Part shown: positions 23,912-33,321 of the stretch, piece after piece
Layout: each line of letters opens with the position of its first letter
How positions within the stretch are numbered: the first letter of the stretch is position 1
Assembly: GCA_022616725.1 (NCBI GenBank)
Contig: JAKEEH010000331.1
Coordinates: 1-54,175 of the forward strand
Length of the DNA stretch: 54,175 nt
DNA from: Limisphaerales bacterium
GTDB taxonomy: Bacteria; Verrucomicrobiota; Verrucomicrobiia; Limisphaerales; JAKEEH01
Direction of reading: 5' to 3'
Made by a program: the position numbers and the translations under genes
The notes under the pieces: model-generated
Database searches by the model: none
Seen by the model: only the letters and a program-made list of their open reading frames with translations
Told to the model about the DNA's origin: nothing

Positions 23912-25411
23912 ATGTTCTCACGTGTCGCTTTGATTGCTTTGCTGTTTGGTTTTGCAGCAGTCGAAATGCAAGTGCGCGGCGCGCTGGCCTCGCGTCCGAA
24001 TATCGTGGTGCTGATTGCGGATGATATGGGGTGGGACGACTGCGGGCCGTACGGGAACCGCCGCGTGCGCACGCCAAACATTGATCGGCTGGCGCGGGAA
24101 GGGATGAAATTTGATCGCGCGTTTGTCACCTGCAGTTCGTGCAGCCCGAGCCGCGCCAGCATCATGACGGGGCGGTATCCGCACAACACGGACGCCGAGC
24201 AGTTGCACTGGCCCCTGCCGCGCGCGCAAGTCACTTTTGTCGAGAAACTCAAGGCCGCCGGCTACTGGACGGCCGCTGCAGGTAAATGGCACGTCGGCAA
24301 CGAAGTGAAGGATCGATTCGACGCCGTCGCCGAAGCGGGCACCGCGGGCTTTCAATTGCCGTCCGGCCCCAACGCGCGCCGAGCGGGGATGATCGCCGAA
24401 CAGGACGAGAGCGGTTGCGGAAATTGGCTGCCGGCGCTGCAATCCCGCCCCAAGGAGAAGCCGTTTTTCCTCTGGCTTGCTGCGCTCGACCCGCACCGGG
24501 ATTACAAGCTGAACACGATTCCCAATCCGCACAAGCCGGAGCAGGTGATCGTGCCGCCGTATCTGCTCGACTCGCCCGAGGTCCGGCGCGATTTGGCGTT
24601 GTATTATGACGAGATTACCCGGCTGGACAGGTTTATCGGCAAAATCCTCGATGAACTGGAGGCGCAAGGCGTCGCGACGAATACGTTGGTTATTTTCATG
24701 GCGGATAATGGCCGCCCCTTTCCACGTTGCAAGACGACGGTTTACGACAGCGGAATCAAGACGCCATTCATCGTGCGCTGGCCGGCGAAGGCGCAGGCCG
24801 GCTCGCAATGCGCCAGTCTCATCAGTTCGATTGATATTGCACCGATGCTGCTCGAAGTAGCCGGCGTCGAGCCGCCCAAGACGTTCCAAGGCCGCAGCTT
24901 CGCGAAGCTGTTCGCCGATCCCTCGCAAAAAATTCGCGATCACATTTTTGCCGAACGTAACTGGCATGATTATGATGCCCATGGCCGGGCGGCGCGGACG
25001 GAGCGCTTCAAATACATTCGCAACTTTGACGCAAACCTCCCCAACACGCCCCCGGCCGATGCGGTGCGGAGTCCGACGTTTCAGGCGATGCGGCGGCTGG
25101 CGCAGGTGGCGGAACTACCGCCGGAACTACTCGTTTGTTTTCGCAAGCCCAAGCCTGCAGAGGAGCTTTACGACATTGAAAGGGATCCGCACGAACTCAG
25201 GAACATCGCGGACGATCCGGCGCACGCCGAGACTTTGAAGGGGCTGCGGGAGCGACTGGAGCGGTGGCAACGCGAAACCGACGATCCGATGCCCGGTTTG
25301 CGGAACCCGGACGAGTTTGATCGCGAAACCGGCGAACCATTACCCAATCGAAAGCGGCCCCGCCTTTCAAAGCAGGAACTGTTGTCCCACATGAAAGCGA
25401 AGACTCCTTGA
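23912..25411 (+). CDS. Sulfatase, heparan N-sulfatase-like (S1 family)
   Basis: The 499-residue exported protein has a signal peptide (MFSRVALIALLFGFAAVEMQ) and the alkaline-phosphatase-like sulfatase fold. Metal-binding IADDMGWDDCGPYG comes first. The sulfatase signature CSPSR lies in SSCSPSRASIMTG, where the Cys is converted to formylglycine. LHWPLP and AAGKWHVGN resemble N-sulphoglucosamine sulphohydrolases, and VIFMADNGRPFP carries the second metal site. The maturase (FGE or anSME) is not in this window. The stop overlaps the start of a second sulfatase by four bases, so the two are coupled. Probable substrate: sulfated amino sugars or related polysaccharides, by similarity only. Confidence 0.9.
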   Translation: MFSRVALIALLFGFAAVEMQVRGALASRPNIVVLIADDMGWDDCGPYGNRRVRTPNIDRLAREGMKFDRAFVTCSSCSPSRASIMTGRYPHNTDAEQLHWPLPRAQVTFVEKLKAAGYWTAAAGKWHVGNEVKDRFDAVAEAGTAGFQLPSGPNARRAGMIAEQDESGCGNWLPALQSRPKEKPFFLWLAALDPHRDYKLNTIPNPHKPEQVIVPPYLLDSPEVRRDLALYYDEITRLDRFIGKILDELEAQGVATNTLVIFMADNGRPFPRCKTTVYDSGIKTPFIVRWPAKAQAGSQCASLISSIDIAPMLLEVAGVEPPKTFQGRSFAKLFADPSQKIRDHIFAERNWHDYDAHGRAARTERFKYIRNFDANLPNTPPADAVRSPTFQAMRRLAQVAELPPELLVCFRKPKPAEELYDIERDPHELRNIADDPAHAETLKGLRERLERWQRETDDPMPGLRNPDEFDRETGEPLPNRKRPRLSKQELLSHMKAKTP

Positions 25412-26958
25412 AACCTACGATTCTCTTTTTTTGGACCGCGCTGTCGTTCAGCGCGGCGGCAGCGCAGCGCCCGAACATTGTGTTCATCATGACCGACGAT
25501 CACGCGCCGCACGCGATCAGCGCTTACGGCAGCCGGGTCAATGTCACGCCAAATCTGGATCGGCTCGCGCGCGAGGGCATGCGGTTTGATCGCTGTTTTG
25601 TCGAGAACTCCATTTGCACGCCAAGTCGCGCGGCGATTCTCACCGGAAAGTACAGCCACAAAAACGGCACGCCGGTCTTTAATACTTTCGACGGCTCGCA
25701 GCCCCACGTTGCGAATTATCTTCAGCAGGCCGGTTATCACACCGCCGTGGTCGGGAAATGGCACCTTGGGAGCGAACCGACAGGCTTTGATTTTTATTCG
25801 GTCCTGCCCGGGCAGGGGTTATATCACGATCCTGTTTTCCTGGACCGCAATGGGCGGCGCAAGACCAATGGCTATGCGACAGACTTGATTACGGATCTGG
25901 CGATTGATTTCGTGAAAGCCCGGCCTGCAGGAAAGCCATTCTTCCTCTGTCTGCACCATAAGGCGCCGCACCGCGAATGGGAGCCCGATGCGAAGCATGC
26001 CAAACTCTACGACGGCGTTGAGATCCCGGAGCCTCCCACCCTGCGCGACGACTACACGACGCGCACTGACGCCGCACGGGAAGCGACGATGACGATCGCG
26101 CGCCACCTCAATAACCGCGATCTCAAGATGAAACCGCCGCCGGAACTCAAAGGCACAAATCGCCAGCAATGGCTGGCGAAGGTCCCGATGGAAGTCACTA
26201 TTGACATCGGTAGTGAGACGAAAACTTTAGCCGGTGACGAACTGCTGAAATGGAAATACCAACGGTATATCAAAGATTACCTCCGCTGTATCGCATCGGT
26301 GGATGATAACATCGGGCGATTCCTTGAGTTCCTGGACGCCTCCGGACTCCGCGAAAACACGGTGGTGATTTACACGAGCGACCAGGGGTTTTTCCTTGGA
26401 GACCATGGTTGGTACGACAAGCGGTTCATGTACGAAGAATGTTTGAAGATGCCGTTCATCGTCCGGTGGCCCGGCGTGGTCAACCCGGGCTCGATCGAAA
26501 AGGCGATGGCGCTTAATATCGATTTCGCGCCGACGTTCCTGGAAATGGCCGGGGCGAAGATTCCAAGTGACATCCAGGGGCGCAGCCTGATGCCGCTGCT
26601 GAAGGGCAAAACGCCGCGCACCTGGCGGCGCAGCTTTTACTATCGCTACTATCACGATCCCGGCCATCACAACGTGCGGGCTCATTACGGGGTCCGGACG
26701 GAGACGCATAAGTTGATCTACTTTTGGAAAAAGGACCAATGGGAGTGTTACGATTTGGGCAGGGATCCACAGGAACTCAAGAACGTATATGACGATCCGG
26801 CTTACACGCAGACCGTCGCGATGCTTAAAAGGGAACTCTATCGCTTGAAGGAACAGGTCCAGGACAACGACGAGTTCGCGTTGAAGCAACCACGCGGTGG
26901 CGTCGATGGGCCGCAGTTCGTTGATCCGAAAAGCCCTGCCTCGGAAAGCGCCGAGTAG
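25408..26958 (+). CDS. Sulfatase (S1 family, arylsulfatase/iduronate-2-sulfatase-like)
   Basis: Translation most likely starts at TTG 25408, inside the TTGA overlap with the previous stop, because only this start gives a signal peptide (MKPTILFFWTALSFSAAAAQ). The formylglycine motif is CTPSR in NSICTPSRAAILTGKYSH. Metal-site residues lie in FIMTDDHAPHAIS and VVIYTSDQGFFLGDHGW. WHLGSEPTGFD and MYEECLKMPFIVRWPG are typical of bacterial exo-sulfatases acting on glycans. It should work in the periplasm beside the preceding sulfatase, each removing a different sulfate from one polymer. Confidence 0.92.
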   Translation: MKPTILFFWTALSFSAAAAQRPNIVFIMTDDHAPHAISAYGSRVNVTPNLDRLAREGMRFDRCFVENSICTPSRAAILTGKYSHKNGTPVFNTFDGSQPHVANYLQQAGYHTAVVGKWHLGSEPTGFDFYSVLPGQGLYHDPVFLDRNGRRKTNGYATDLITDLAIDFVKARPAGKPFFLCLHHKAPHREWEPDAKHAKLYDGVEIPEPPTLRDDYTTRTDAAREATMTIARHLNNRDLKMKPPPELKGTNRQQWLAKVPMEVTIDIGSETKTLAGDELLKWKYQRYIKDYLRCIASVDDNIGRFLEFLDASGLRENTVVIYTSDQGFFLGDHGWYDKRFMYEECLKMPFIVRWPGVVNPGSIEKAMALNIDFAPTFLEMAGAKIPSDIQGRSLMPLLKGKTPRTWRRSFYYRYYHDPGHHNVRAHYGVRTETHKLIYFWKKDQWECYDLGRDPQELKNVYDDPAYTQTVAMLKRELYRLKEQVQDNDEFALKQPRGGVDGPQFVDPKSPASESAE

Positions 26959-27077
26959 CGCGCCCGAATAGCGAACGACTTCGCGCCGCAATCCCGCCGT
27001 ACCTGTAAATGGTGAAACATTGCTTGAAAGGCCCGGTGGTTCTGAGAACACTCATGATCGCGCTGGAGCGCTAAGAT

Positions 27078-29129
27078 ATGTATTTCGGTGTCGATTATTA
27101 TCCCGAACATTGGGTGTATCCGTACGCGGGTACGCCGGAGAAACCCGAAGCGCGCTGGGTGCGGGATGTCGAGCTGATGGTGGCCGCGGGGGTGAATGCG
27201 GTGCGGATGGGGGAGTTTGCGTGGGGCCTCTACGAACCGGAGGAAGGGAAGTACGATTTTGAGTGGATGCGCCGCGCCATGGACCTGTTCGGCAAGGCGG
27301 GAATCGAGGTGGTGCTCGGCACGCCCACAGCCGCGCCGCCGATCTGGCTGGCGCAAAAGCATCCCGAAATCCTGCCCATCGATGAGCGGGGTCTGAAGCG
27401 CTACGAGGGAACGCGCCGCGGGTACTGCGTTAATAGCGACATCTATTGGGATTATTCGCAGAAAATCATTCGCGCCCTCGCCGAGGCGCTGGGCAAGCAC
27501 CCGCAATTGATCGCCTGGCAGATTGATAACGGCCTCGGCGGGCACGGCACGGAGTCGTCGTTCAACGACGAGACGCGACGGGATTGGCACGCCTGGTTGA
27601 AGGCTAAATACGAAACCGTCGAGCGGCTCAACGACATGATGGGCACGCGGTTCTGGGGACAAGTGGTAACGGAATTCGAGCAGGTGCCGATGCCGCGGGC
27701 GACTCCTACGATGCACAATCCGGCGCTGGTGATGGACTGGATGCGCTTTTGCAGCGACACCATTATTGCGTATGCGCGGATGCAGGCAAACCTGTTGCAC
27801 GAACTGACGCCCGGGATCCCGGTGACGCAGAACCTGCGCGCGCTGACCCGCCACTTCGACCATTTCGACATGGCAGAGGTGATCGATTTTGTTTCGCTCG
27901 ACAGCAACGCGACGATCAAGAGCAGGTCCTCGGAGCTGGCGAGCGAATTCGACATGATGCGCTCGCTGAAGAAGACAAACGTGCGCACGCCCGGGGACGA
28001 TTGCGGCTTTTGGGTAATCGAACAAAAGGCCGGGCACGTCCACTGGCAGGACGTGAATTCGCTGGTGCGCCCCGGTGTAGTGCGGTTGTTCACCTATCAA
28101 CTGATTTCGCGCGGCGCCTCGGGTGTGTTCTATTTTTTATGGCGGCAGCCGCGGATCGGTTCGGAGCAGTTCTACGGAGGGGTGCTCTCGCACGACGGTC
28201 GCGGGGAAAACCGGGTCTATCACGAGATTCAACAGATCGGGCAGGAGATCAAACGGATGGCGGCGGAATTGAAGGGCACAAAAGTCGTGGCGGAGACGTG
28301 CATTTTGTACAGCCATGAGAATGATTGGGACCTGAAGTTCAACCGGCAACCGAATAAGTTTTTCAATCAGCGCGATCACATCCAATTGTTTTATAATGCG
28401 CTGCACGACCGGAATATCCCGGTGGATTTCGCAAGGCCAACGGAGGACTTGTCAAAGTACAAGCTCGTTTTTGCGCCGTCGTTGCATTTGCTGGCGGGCG
28501 GGGAAGCCGATTTGCTCAAGCTGTACGTCCAGAATGGGGGGACGCTTGTAGGCACCTGCAACACGGGTTTGGTCGATGAGCACCACATCGCTCCCGACAG
28601 CGGGTACCCACATGACCTGACGGACCTTTTCGGGCTGGAGGTGCTGGAGTTCGATCCGCTGCCGCCCGGAGAAGAAAATCACTTGACAATCAAAGGGCAG
28701 TTTACGACATCACACCTCCACCACGCGCGGCTGTGGTGCGACATCATCGACACCAAAGGCTGCCAGGTGCTTGGCACCTACGCCAAAGACTTTTACGCCG
28801 GCCGGCCGGCAATCACGATGAACAATTACGGGGAAGGCCGCGCCATCTACATCGGTACTATTAGCCATCAACCGTTTTATCACGACCTGGTGGTGTGGTT
28901 GCGGCAAGTGATCGGGCTGTTCCCGCTGCTCAAAGTGCCGGACACGGTGGAAGTGAGCATGCGACAAAAGGAAAATAAGAAAATCTATTTCCTGCTGAAT
29001 CACCAAAACTCGCCGGTGCGCATCTCGTTCTTCAAAGCGATGCACGATTTTCTGAGCGGCAAGACTTTGAGCGGCAATTTTGACCTGCCCCCGCATGGCG
29101 TGCTGGTGCTGGACGAGGAAAAGGGATGA
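27078..29129 (+). CDS. GH42 beta-galactosidase-family protein lacking the acid/base glutamate
   Basis: The 683-residue protein has no signal peptide and begins MYFGVDYYPEHWVYPYAG, the GH42 opening. The barrel (1-390), trimerisation domain (about 395-600) and C-terminal beta domain are all present. The nucleophile Glu315 is kept in FWVIEQKAGHVHWQ. The acid/base motif, normally W-Q-x-D-N-E, here reads AWQIDNGLGGHG, so Gly152 (GGC at 27531-27533) replaces the catalytic Glu. Surrounding conserved residues are normal. The protein may be inactive, use another acid, or act as a transglycosidase or lectin. Its stop overlaps the ATG of the dciA-like gene (ATGA). Confidence 0.88.
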   Translation: MYFGVDYYPEHWVYPYAGTPEKPEARWVRDVELMVAAGVNAVRMGEFAWGLYEPEEGKYDFEWMRRAMDLFGKAGIEVVLGTPTAAPPIWLAQKHPEILPIDERGLKRYEGTRRGYCVNSDIYWDYSQKIIRALAEALGKHPQLIAWQIDNGLGGHGTESSFNDETRRDWHAWLKAKYETVERLNDMMGTRFWGQVVTEFEQVPMPRATPTMHNPALVMDWMRFCSDTIIAYARMQANLLHELTPGIPVTQNLRALTRHFDHFDMAEVIDFVSLDSNATIKSRSSELASEFDMMRSLKKTNVRTPGDDCGFWVIEQKAGHVHWQDVNSLVRPGVVRLFTYQLISRGASGVFYFLWRQPRIGSEQFYGGVLSHDGRGENRVYHEIQQIGQEIKRMAAELKGTKVVAETCILYSHENDWDLKFNRQPNKFFNQRDHIQLFYNALHDRNIPVDFARPTEDLSKYKLVFAPSLHLLAGGEADLLKLYVQNGGTLVGTCNTGLVDEHHIAPDSGYPHDLTDLFGLEVLEFDPLPPGEENHLTIKGQFTTSHLHHARLWCDIIDTKGCQVLGTYAKDFYAGRPAITMNNYGEGRAIYIGTISHQPFYHDLVVWLRQVIGLFPLLKVPDTVEVSMRQKENKKIYFLLNHQNSPVRISFFKAMHDFLSGKTLSGNFDLPPHGVLVLDEEKG

Positions 29130-29536
29130 TTCGCAACCCGATGTTCATCCCCGCGCTGGGTCCACCGAAGCTGTCGGCAAAACAACAGACGCTGGCGCAA
29201 TGGCGCGGAATCGATGCCGCACCACAGGAAAGGGGCCGCGAGGACCGCGCCAAGAGCCTGGCGGCGGTGATGCCCAAGGTGCTCACGACGCTGCGCATGG
29301 AGCGCCGGCAATCGGAGGCTGAAATCGTGCGTGTCTGGAACAACCTGCTCGACCCGCGCATTACGACCCATGCGCAACCCACTGGGATCAACAACGGGAC
29401 GTTGTTTGTCGCCGTGGACAGCAACGTGTGGCTCGATGAAATCGTCCGTTATCGTCGTAAAGAGATTCTGGATCGATTGCAGCACTGTTTTGGCAAGGAG
29501 TTGATTGCGCGAATTTCATTTCGACTTGGCGGGTGA
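29126..29536 (+). CDS. dciA: DUF721/DciA family helicase loader
   Basis: The 136-residue protein has the DUF721/DciA core: IVRVWNNLLDPRITTHAQPTGINNGTLFVAVDSNVWLDEIVRYRRKEILDRL and FGKELIARISFRLG. DciA is the ancestral loader of the replicative helicase DnaB in bacteria lacking DnaC or DnaI. The N-terminal 60 residues are basic. The ATG at 29126 overlaps the GH42 stop by four bases, so a replication factor is translationally coupled to a carbohydrate gene. Confidence 0.85.
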   Translation: MIRNPMFIPALGPPKLSAKQQTLAQWRGIDAAPQERGREDRAKSLAAVMPKVLTTLRMERRQSEAEIVRVWNNLLDPRITTHAQPTGINNGTLFVAVDSNVWLDEIVRYRRKEILDRLQHCFGKELIARISFRLGG

Positions 29537-29592
29537 GGGTTGGCAGAGATCGCGATGAGGCGTTAACCTGGGAGCAGGAAGGGTCCGAAACT

Positions 29593-31365
29593 ATGAGAAA
29601 GCTGATCTGGTCAGGCGTGTCGGTTCTGTTGGCTTGTGCCGCGGGGTGCGGGAAAAGGGAAGGGAGCGGCGGCCCCCAGGCTGAAAGTCCGCTACCGGAA
29701 CCGCCGCTGAAACTCAATATCGAGCCGGGCAAGCCGGGGGGGCGGCTGGTCATGGCTGTATTCGGCGAACCGAAAACATTTAACCCCATCACTGCCAATG
29801 AATCTTCCTCTACCGATATTATTGCCTACTTGTTTGCGGGACTGACACGAATTGACCTGATCAGTTTCGAAGCGGAGCCGGCGCTCGCCGAATCCTGGAC
29901 GGTCGCTGATGACAAGAAAACGTGGACTTTCAAATTGCGGAAGGGATTGCGTTGGGGTGACGGAAAGCCTCTGACTGCCGATGATGTCTCGTTCACCTGG
30001 GAAGTGATTTACAACACGAACATCAACAATGTCGTTGCCGATGCGTTCCGTATTCGCGGCAAAGAATTCACCGTCAGCAAGTTGGACGACTTGACTATCA
30101 AAGTGGTCACGCCGGAGATTTATGCGCCCTTCCTCAGCTTTTTTGGATCGGTGCCCATCATTCCGCGACACACGCTTGCAGGCGCCGTCAAGCAAAAACA
30201 GTTCGAATCGGCTTACGGCATCAATACCCCTTCCAGCGGGATCGTCGGCAGCGGCCCATATAGGCTGAAGGAATACAAAGCGGGCCAACATGTCTTGTTG
30301 GAGCGCAACCCGCATTTCATGGCGGTGGATCGGAACGGGCAGCGTCTGCCGTACATTCAAAACGTCATCTGGCTCACCGTGCCAGATCACAATGCGATGG
30401 CACTGCGGATGTTGCAGGGCGAAAGCGATGTTCATCAATTTCTCCGTCCTGACGAGGTCGATCGGTTTCAAGAGGAGGCGAAGAAAGGCAAGTTCCAGGT
30501 GCTGGAATTGGGCACGCAAATGGAGCCGAGCTACCTTTGGTTCAATCAAAACACCAATCTGAACAAAAACTCCGGCAAACCCATCGTCGCGCCGACGAAA
30601 TTGAAATGGTTTCGGAATCAGAAATTCCGCCAGGCGATTGCCCATGCCATCGATCGCGACAGCATTATCAAATCTACTTACGCCGGACGCGCCAGGCCGA
30701 ACTATGGTTTCCTCTCCCCGGCCAACAGCCGCTGGTTCAACCCAAATATCCCGCAATACCCCTTTAGTCAGGAAAAAGCCAAAGCCTTGCTGGCCGAAAT
30801 TGGGATCCAGGACCGGAACGGGGACGGGATTCTGGAGGATGCCGACGGCAACCAAATCGAATTTGTCCTCAACACAAATACTGGAAATACGGTCCGCCAG
30901 AAAATCGCGGTATTTTTGCAAGAGGATTTGAAGAAGCTGGGCATTCAAGTGATTTTCCAGCCTTTGGACTTCAACGTGCTCGTAGACAAAATCAACACGA
31001 CCTATGAATATGAGTCTGCTCTGCTGGCCTTTGGCTCTGATGCGATCGACCCGACGACTTCGATGAATATGATCAAATCCAGCGGTTTTACCCACGCGTG
31101 GTTTCCTCGGCAGAAGGAACCTTCCACGCCGTGGGAAGCGCGCATGGACCAGTTGATGGACCTCCAGGTGAGCACGCTTGAGTTTGGCGAGCGCAAGAAA
31201 TACTTCGACGAAGTGCAACAGATTTTTGCCGAGCAGCTTCCCATGATTTCGATCGTGGCGCCGCAGGCCTACGCCGTGGTCAATACGCGGTTGGCAAATA
31301 TCCGGCCCACAGTCGCGGCCTCACAACGCGTTACTTGGAATGTGGAAGAGCTTTATTTTAAATGA
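29593..31365 (+). CDS. ABC transporter substrate-binding lipoprotein (SBP_bac_5, oligopeptide-type)
   Basis: ATG 29593 gives a lipoprotein signal (MRKLIWSGVSVLLACAAGC) with the lipobox Cys near residue 19; an earlier frame start at 29533 lacks one. The body is a type 2 extracellular solute-binding protein: FGEPKTFNPITANES, DKKTWTFKLRKGLRWGDGKPL, DDVSFTWEVIYN, GSGPYRLKEYKAGQHVLLERNPHF and NQKFRQAIAHAIDRDSIIKS. Such proteins bind peptides or oligosaccharides and hand them to an ABC permease. No permease or ATPase is encoded here. The following gene is a paralog. Confidence 0.9.
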   Translation: MRKLIWSGVSVLLACAAGCGKREGSGGPQAESPLPEPPLKLNIEPGKPGGRLVMAVFGEPKTFNPITANESSSTDIIAYLFAGLTRIDLISFEAEPALAESWTVADDKKTWTFKLRKGLRWGDGKPLTADDVSFTWEVIYNTNINNVVADAFRIRGKEFTVSKLDDLTIKVVTPEIYAPFLSFFGSVPIIPRHTLAGAVKQKQFESAYGINTPSSGIVGSGPYRLKEYKAGQHVLLERNPHFMAVDRNGQRLPYIQNVIWLTVPDHNAMALRMLQGESDVHQFLRPDEVDRFQEEAKKGKFQVLELGTQMEPSYLWFNQNTNLNKNSGKPIVAPTKLKWFRNQKFRQAIAHAIDRDSIIKSTYAGRARPNYGFLSPANSRWFNPNIPQYPFSQEKAKALLAEIGIQDRNGDGILEDADGNQIEFVLNTNTGNTVRQKIAVFLQEDLKKLGIQVIFQPLDFNVLVDKINTTYEYESALLAFGSDAIDPTTSMNMIKSSGFTHAWFPRQKEPSTPWEARMDQLMDLQVSTLEFGERKKYFDEVQQIFAEQLPMISIVAPQAYAVVNTRLANIRPTVAASQRVTWNVEELYFK

Positions 31366-31405
31366 AGCGAGACAAATGGATCGCTCCGAAGGAAGCGAGC
31401 TAGCC

Positions 31406-31505
31406 AAAGCGCCAGAGGACAGGCGCACTCCATGACCTGGCGGAACTGGAAATGGCCCTTGCGGGCGCGCTTGCGTCGTGGAGTGCGCCTGCCCTCTGGC
31501 GCTTT
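31406..31505. repeat. Complete 100-bp palindromic element
   Basis: A 27-bp left arm starting AAAGCGCCAGAGGACAGG (31406-31432) is matched by an inverted right arm (31479-31505) with one mismatch, around a 46-bp centre. The outer ends are AAAGC/GCTTT. Another near-complete copy is at 39347-39445 and a half copy at 10618-10644. No gene for a transposase is contained, so it resembles a MITE or large REP-type element. Confidence 0.88.
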
Positions 31506-33321
31506 CTATCCGCAACAGGCATTCCCCAACGGCAATTGCAACGGCGCGCGTGCAACCATTGCTCTTTCGATGTGTTTTTTGCTTTGCGGCTGCGGTCAAA
31601 AACAACAGAGCGCCAGGTCCGGCGCTGACACCGCGCCGCTTCCGGAAAAGCCGCGCGTCGTTAGCGCCGAACCGGGTGTGCGCGGCGGGCGCATGCGGCT
31701 GGCAAATTTCGCCGAGCCGAAGACCTTCAACCCAATCACCGCCGCCGAGACATCGTCCTTTGACCTCATTTACCTGATGTTCGACGGCCTGGTGAAGAAG
31801 AACTTCGTCACCCAGGAAATGGAGCCCGGCCTCGCCGAGCGCTGGACTGTCGGGCCGGACCAGAAGACTTGGACATTTCACTTGCGCAAAGGCGTACGTT
31901 GGAGTGACGGCCAGCCGTTCACGGCTGACGACGTGATATTTACCTACAACGACGTGATCTACAACACGAACATCGTCAACGTGAAGGTCGATTTCATCCG
32001 GGTGGGTGGAAAGAATTTCGAGGTCACGAAAATCGACGATTACACCGTCAAGGTGGTCACGCCTGACATCTACGCGCCGTTCCTGGAGTATTTTGGGCAT
32101 CACAATCGCATCGTTCCCAGACATATTTTGAGCAAGGCGGTCGCAAACAAAACCTTCGAATCGGCTTACGGGGTCAATACACAGCCCTCGGAGTTGATTG
32201 GCACAGGGCCGTTCCGGCTGGTGCAACACAAGCCCGGGCAGTTCAGCCTGTTCGAGCGCAATCCGCACTATTGGTCCGTCGATTCCAAAGGCACGCGCCT
32301 GCCTTACGTCGATAACGTGATCGTGATGGTCGTCCCGGACCAGAATACAATGGCGCTGCGCTTCCTGAACGGCGAGACGGATTTGCTCGAGTTCGTCCGG
32401 CCCGAAGAGTACGAGCGCTTCAAAGGGGCTTCAGCCAAGGGCGGCTTTAAGTTGATCGAGCTCGGCGTCACGCCCCAACTGGACCTGATCATCTTCAACC
32501 AGAACACCGGAGCGAACCCGTCCACCGGGAAGCCGCACGTCAACCCGGCGAAGCTGAAATGGTTTCGAGAAACGAAATTTCGGCAGGCGATCTCCTTTGC
32601 CATCGACCGGCCCAGTATCGTCCGATCCACGCTCAGCGGCCTGGGCGAGCCGAACTACGGCTACATCACCAGGGCGAACAAACGCTGGGTCAACACAAAT
32701 ATCGCGCAATATCCCTACCATCCCGCCCGCGCCCGGGAATTACTGTCCGAGATCGGAATTCAAGATCGCAATAACGATGGTCTGCTCGAAGACCGCGACG
32801 GAAACATCATCGAGTTCGAGATGAACACCAACGCGGGCAACAGCCGGCGCGAGAAGGGTTCCATCCTCGTGCAGGACGATCTGAAGAAGCTCGGCATTCG
32901 AGTCAATTTTCGCCCGATGGACTTTGTGACTATCGTGCAGAAGCTCGACAGCACCTTCGATTTCGAGTGCATCTACCTGGGCATGGCAAGCGAATCGACG
33001 GAACCGGCGGAGACTCTCAACGTGTTGCGCTCCAGCGGCTTTCTACACCAATGGTTTCCGCGGCAAAAGACCCCGTCCACGGACTGGGAGGCGCGGATCG
33101 ATCAACTGATGGAGCTGAATCTTAAGACCTTCGACTTTGCGGAACGCAAAAAATACTTCGACGAAGTGCAGGCGATCATGGCCGAGCAGATGCCCATGAT
33201 CCCGACAGTGGCCATGAATGCCTACTCCGCCGCGCGAAACAACGTGGCCAACCTCCGGCCCATCGTGCACCACAACAACCGCCTCATTTGGAACATCGAG
33301 GAGCTTTATTTGGGGAAGTAG
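31432..33321 (+). CDS. ABC transporter substrate-binding lipoprotein, paralog with start inside a repeat element
   Basis: The 629-residue protein is a close paralog of its upstream neighbour: LANFAEPKTFNPITAAETSS, DQKTWTFHLRKGVRWSDGQPF, GTGPFRLVQHKPGQFSLFERNPHY and ETKFRQAISFAIDRPSIVRS. A lipoprotein-like segment ATIALSMCFLLCGCG lies at about 41-55. The only usable start is ATG 31432, which is in the palindromic element, so residues 1 to about 25 (including RRGVRLPSGAF) are encoded by the repeat. That adds an arginine-rich n-region before the hydrophobic stretch. No permease is nearby; this looks like a tandem duplication of an orphan binding protein. Confidence 0.85.
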   Translation: MTWRNWKWPLRARLRRGVRLPSGAFYPQQAFPNGNCNGARATIALSMCFLLCGCGQKQQSARSGADTAPLPEKPRVVSAEPGVRGGRMRLANFAEPKTFNPITAAETSSFDLIYLMFDGLVKKNFVTQEMEPGLAERWTVGPDQKTWTFHLRKGVRWSDGQPFTADDVIFTYNDVIYNTNIVNVKVDFIRVGGKNFEVTKIDDYTVKVVTPDIYAPFLEYFGHHNRIVPRHILSKAVANKTFESAYGVNTQPSELIGTGPFRLVQHKPGQFSLFERNPHYWSVDSKGTRLPYVDNVIVMVVPDQNTMALRFLNGETDLLEFVRPEEYERFKGASAKGGFKLIELGVTPQLDLIIFNQNTGANPSTGKPHVNPAKLKWFRETKFRQAISFAIDRPSIVRSTLSGLGEPNYGYITRANKRWVNTNIAQYPYHPARARELLSEIGIQDRNNDGLLEDRDGNIIEFEMNTNAGNSRREKGSILVQDDLKKLGIRVNFRPMDFVTIVQKLDSTFDFECIYLGMASESTEPAETLNVLRSSGFLHQWFPRQKTPSTDWEARIDQLMELNLKTFDFAERKKYFDEVQAIMAEQMPMIPTVAMNAYSAARNNVANLRPIVHHNNRLIWNIEELYLGK

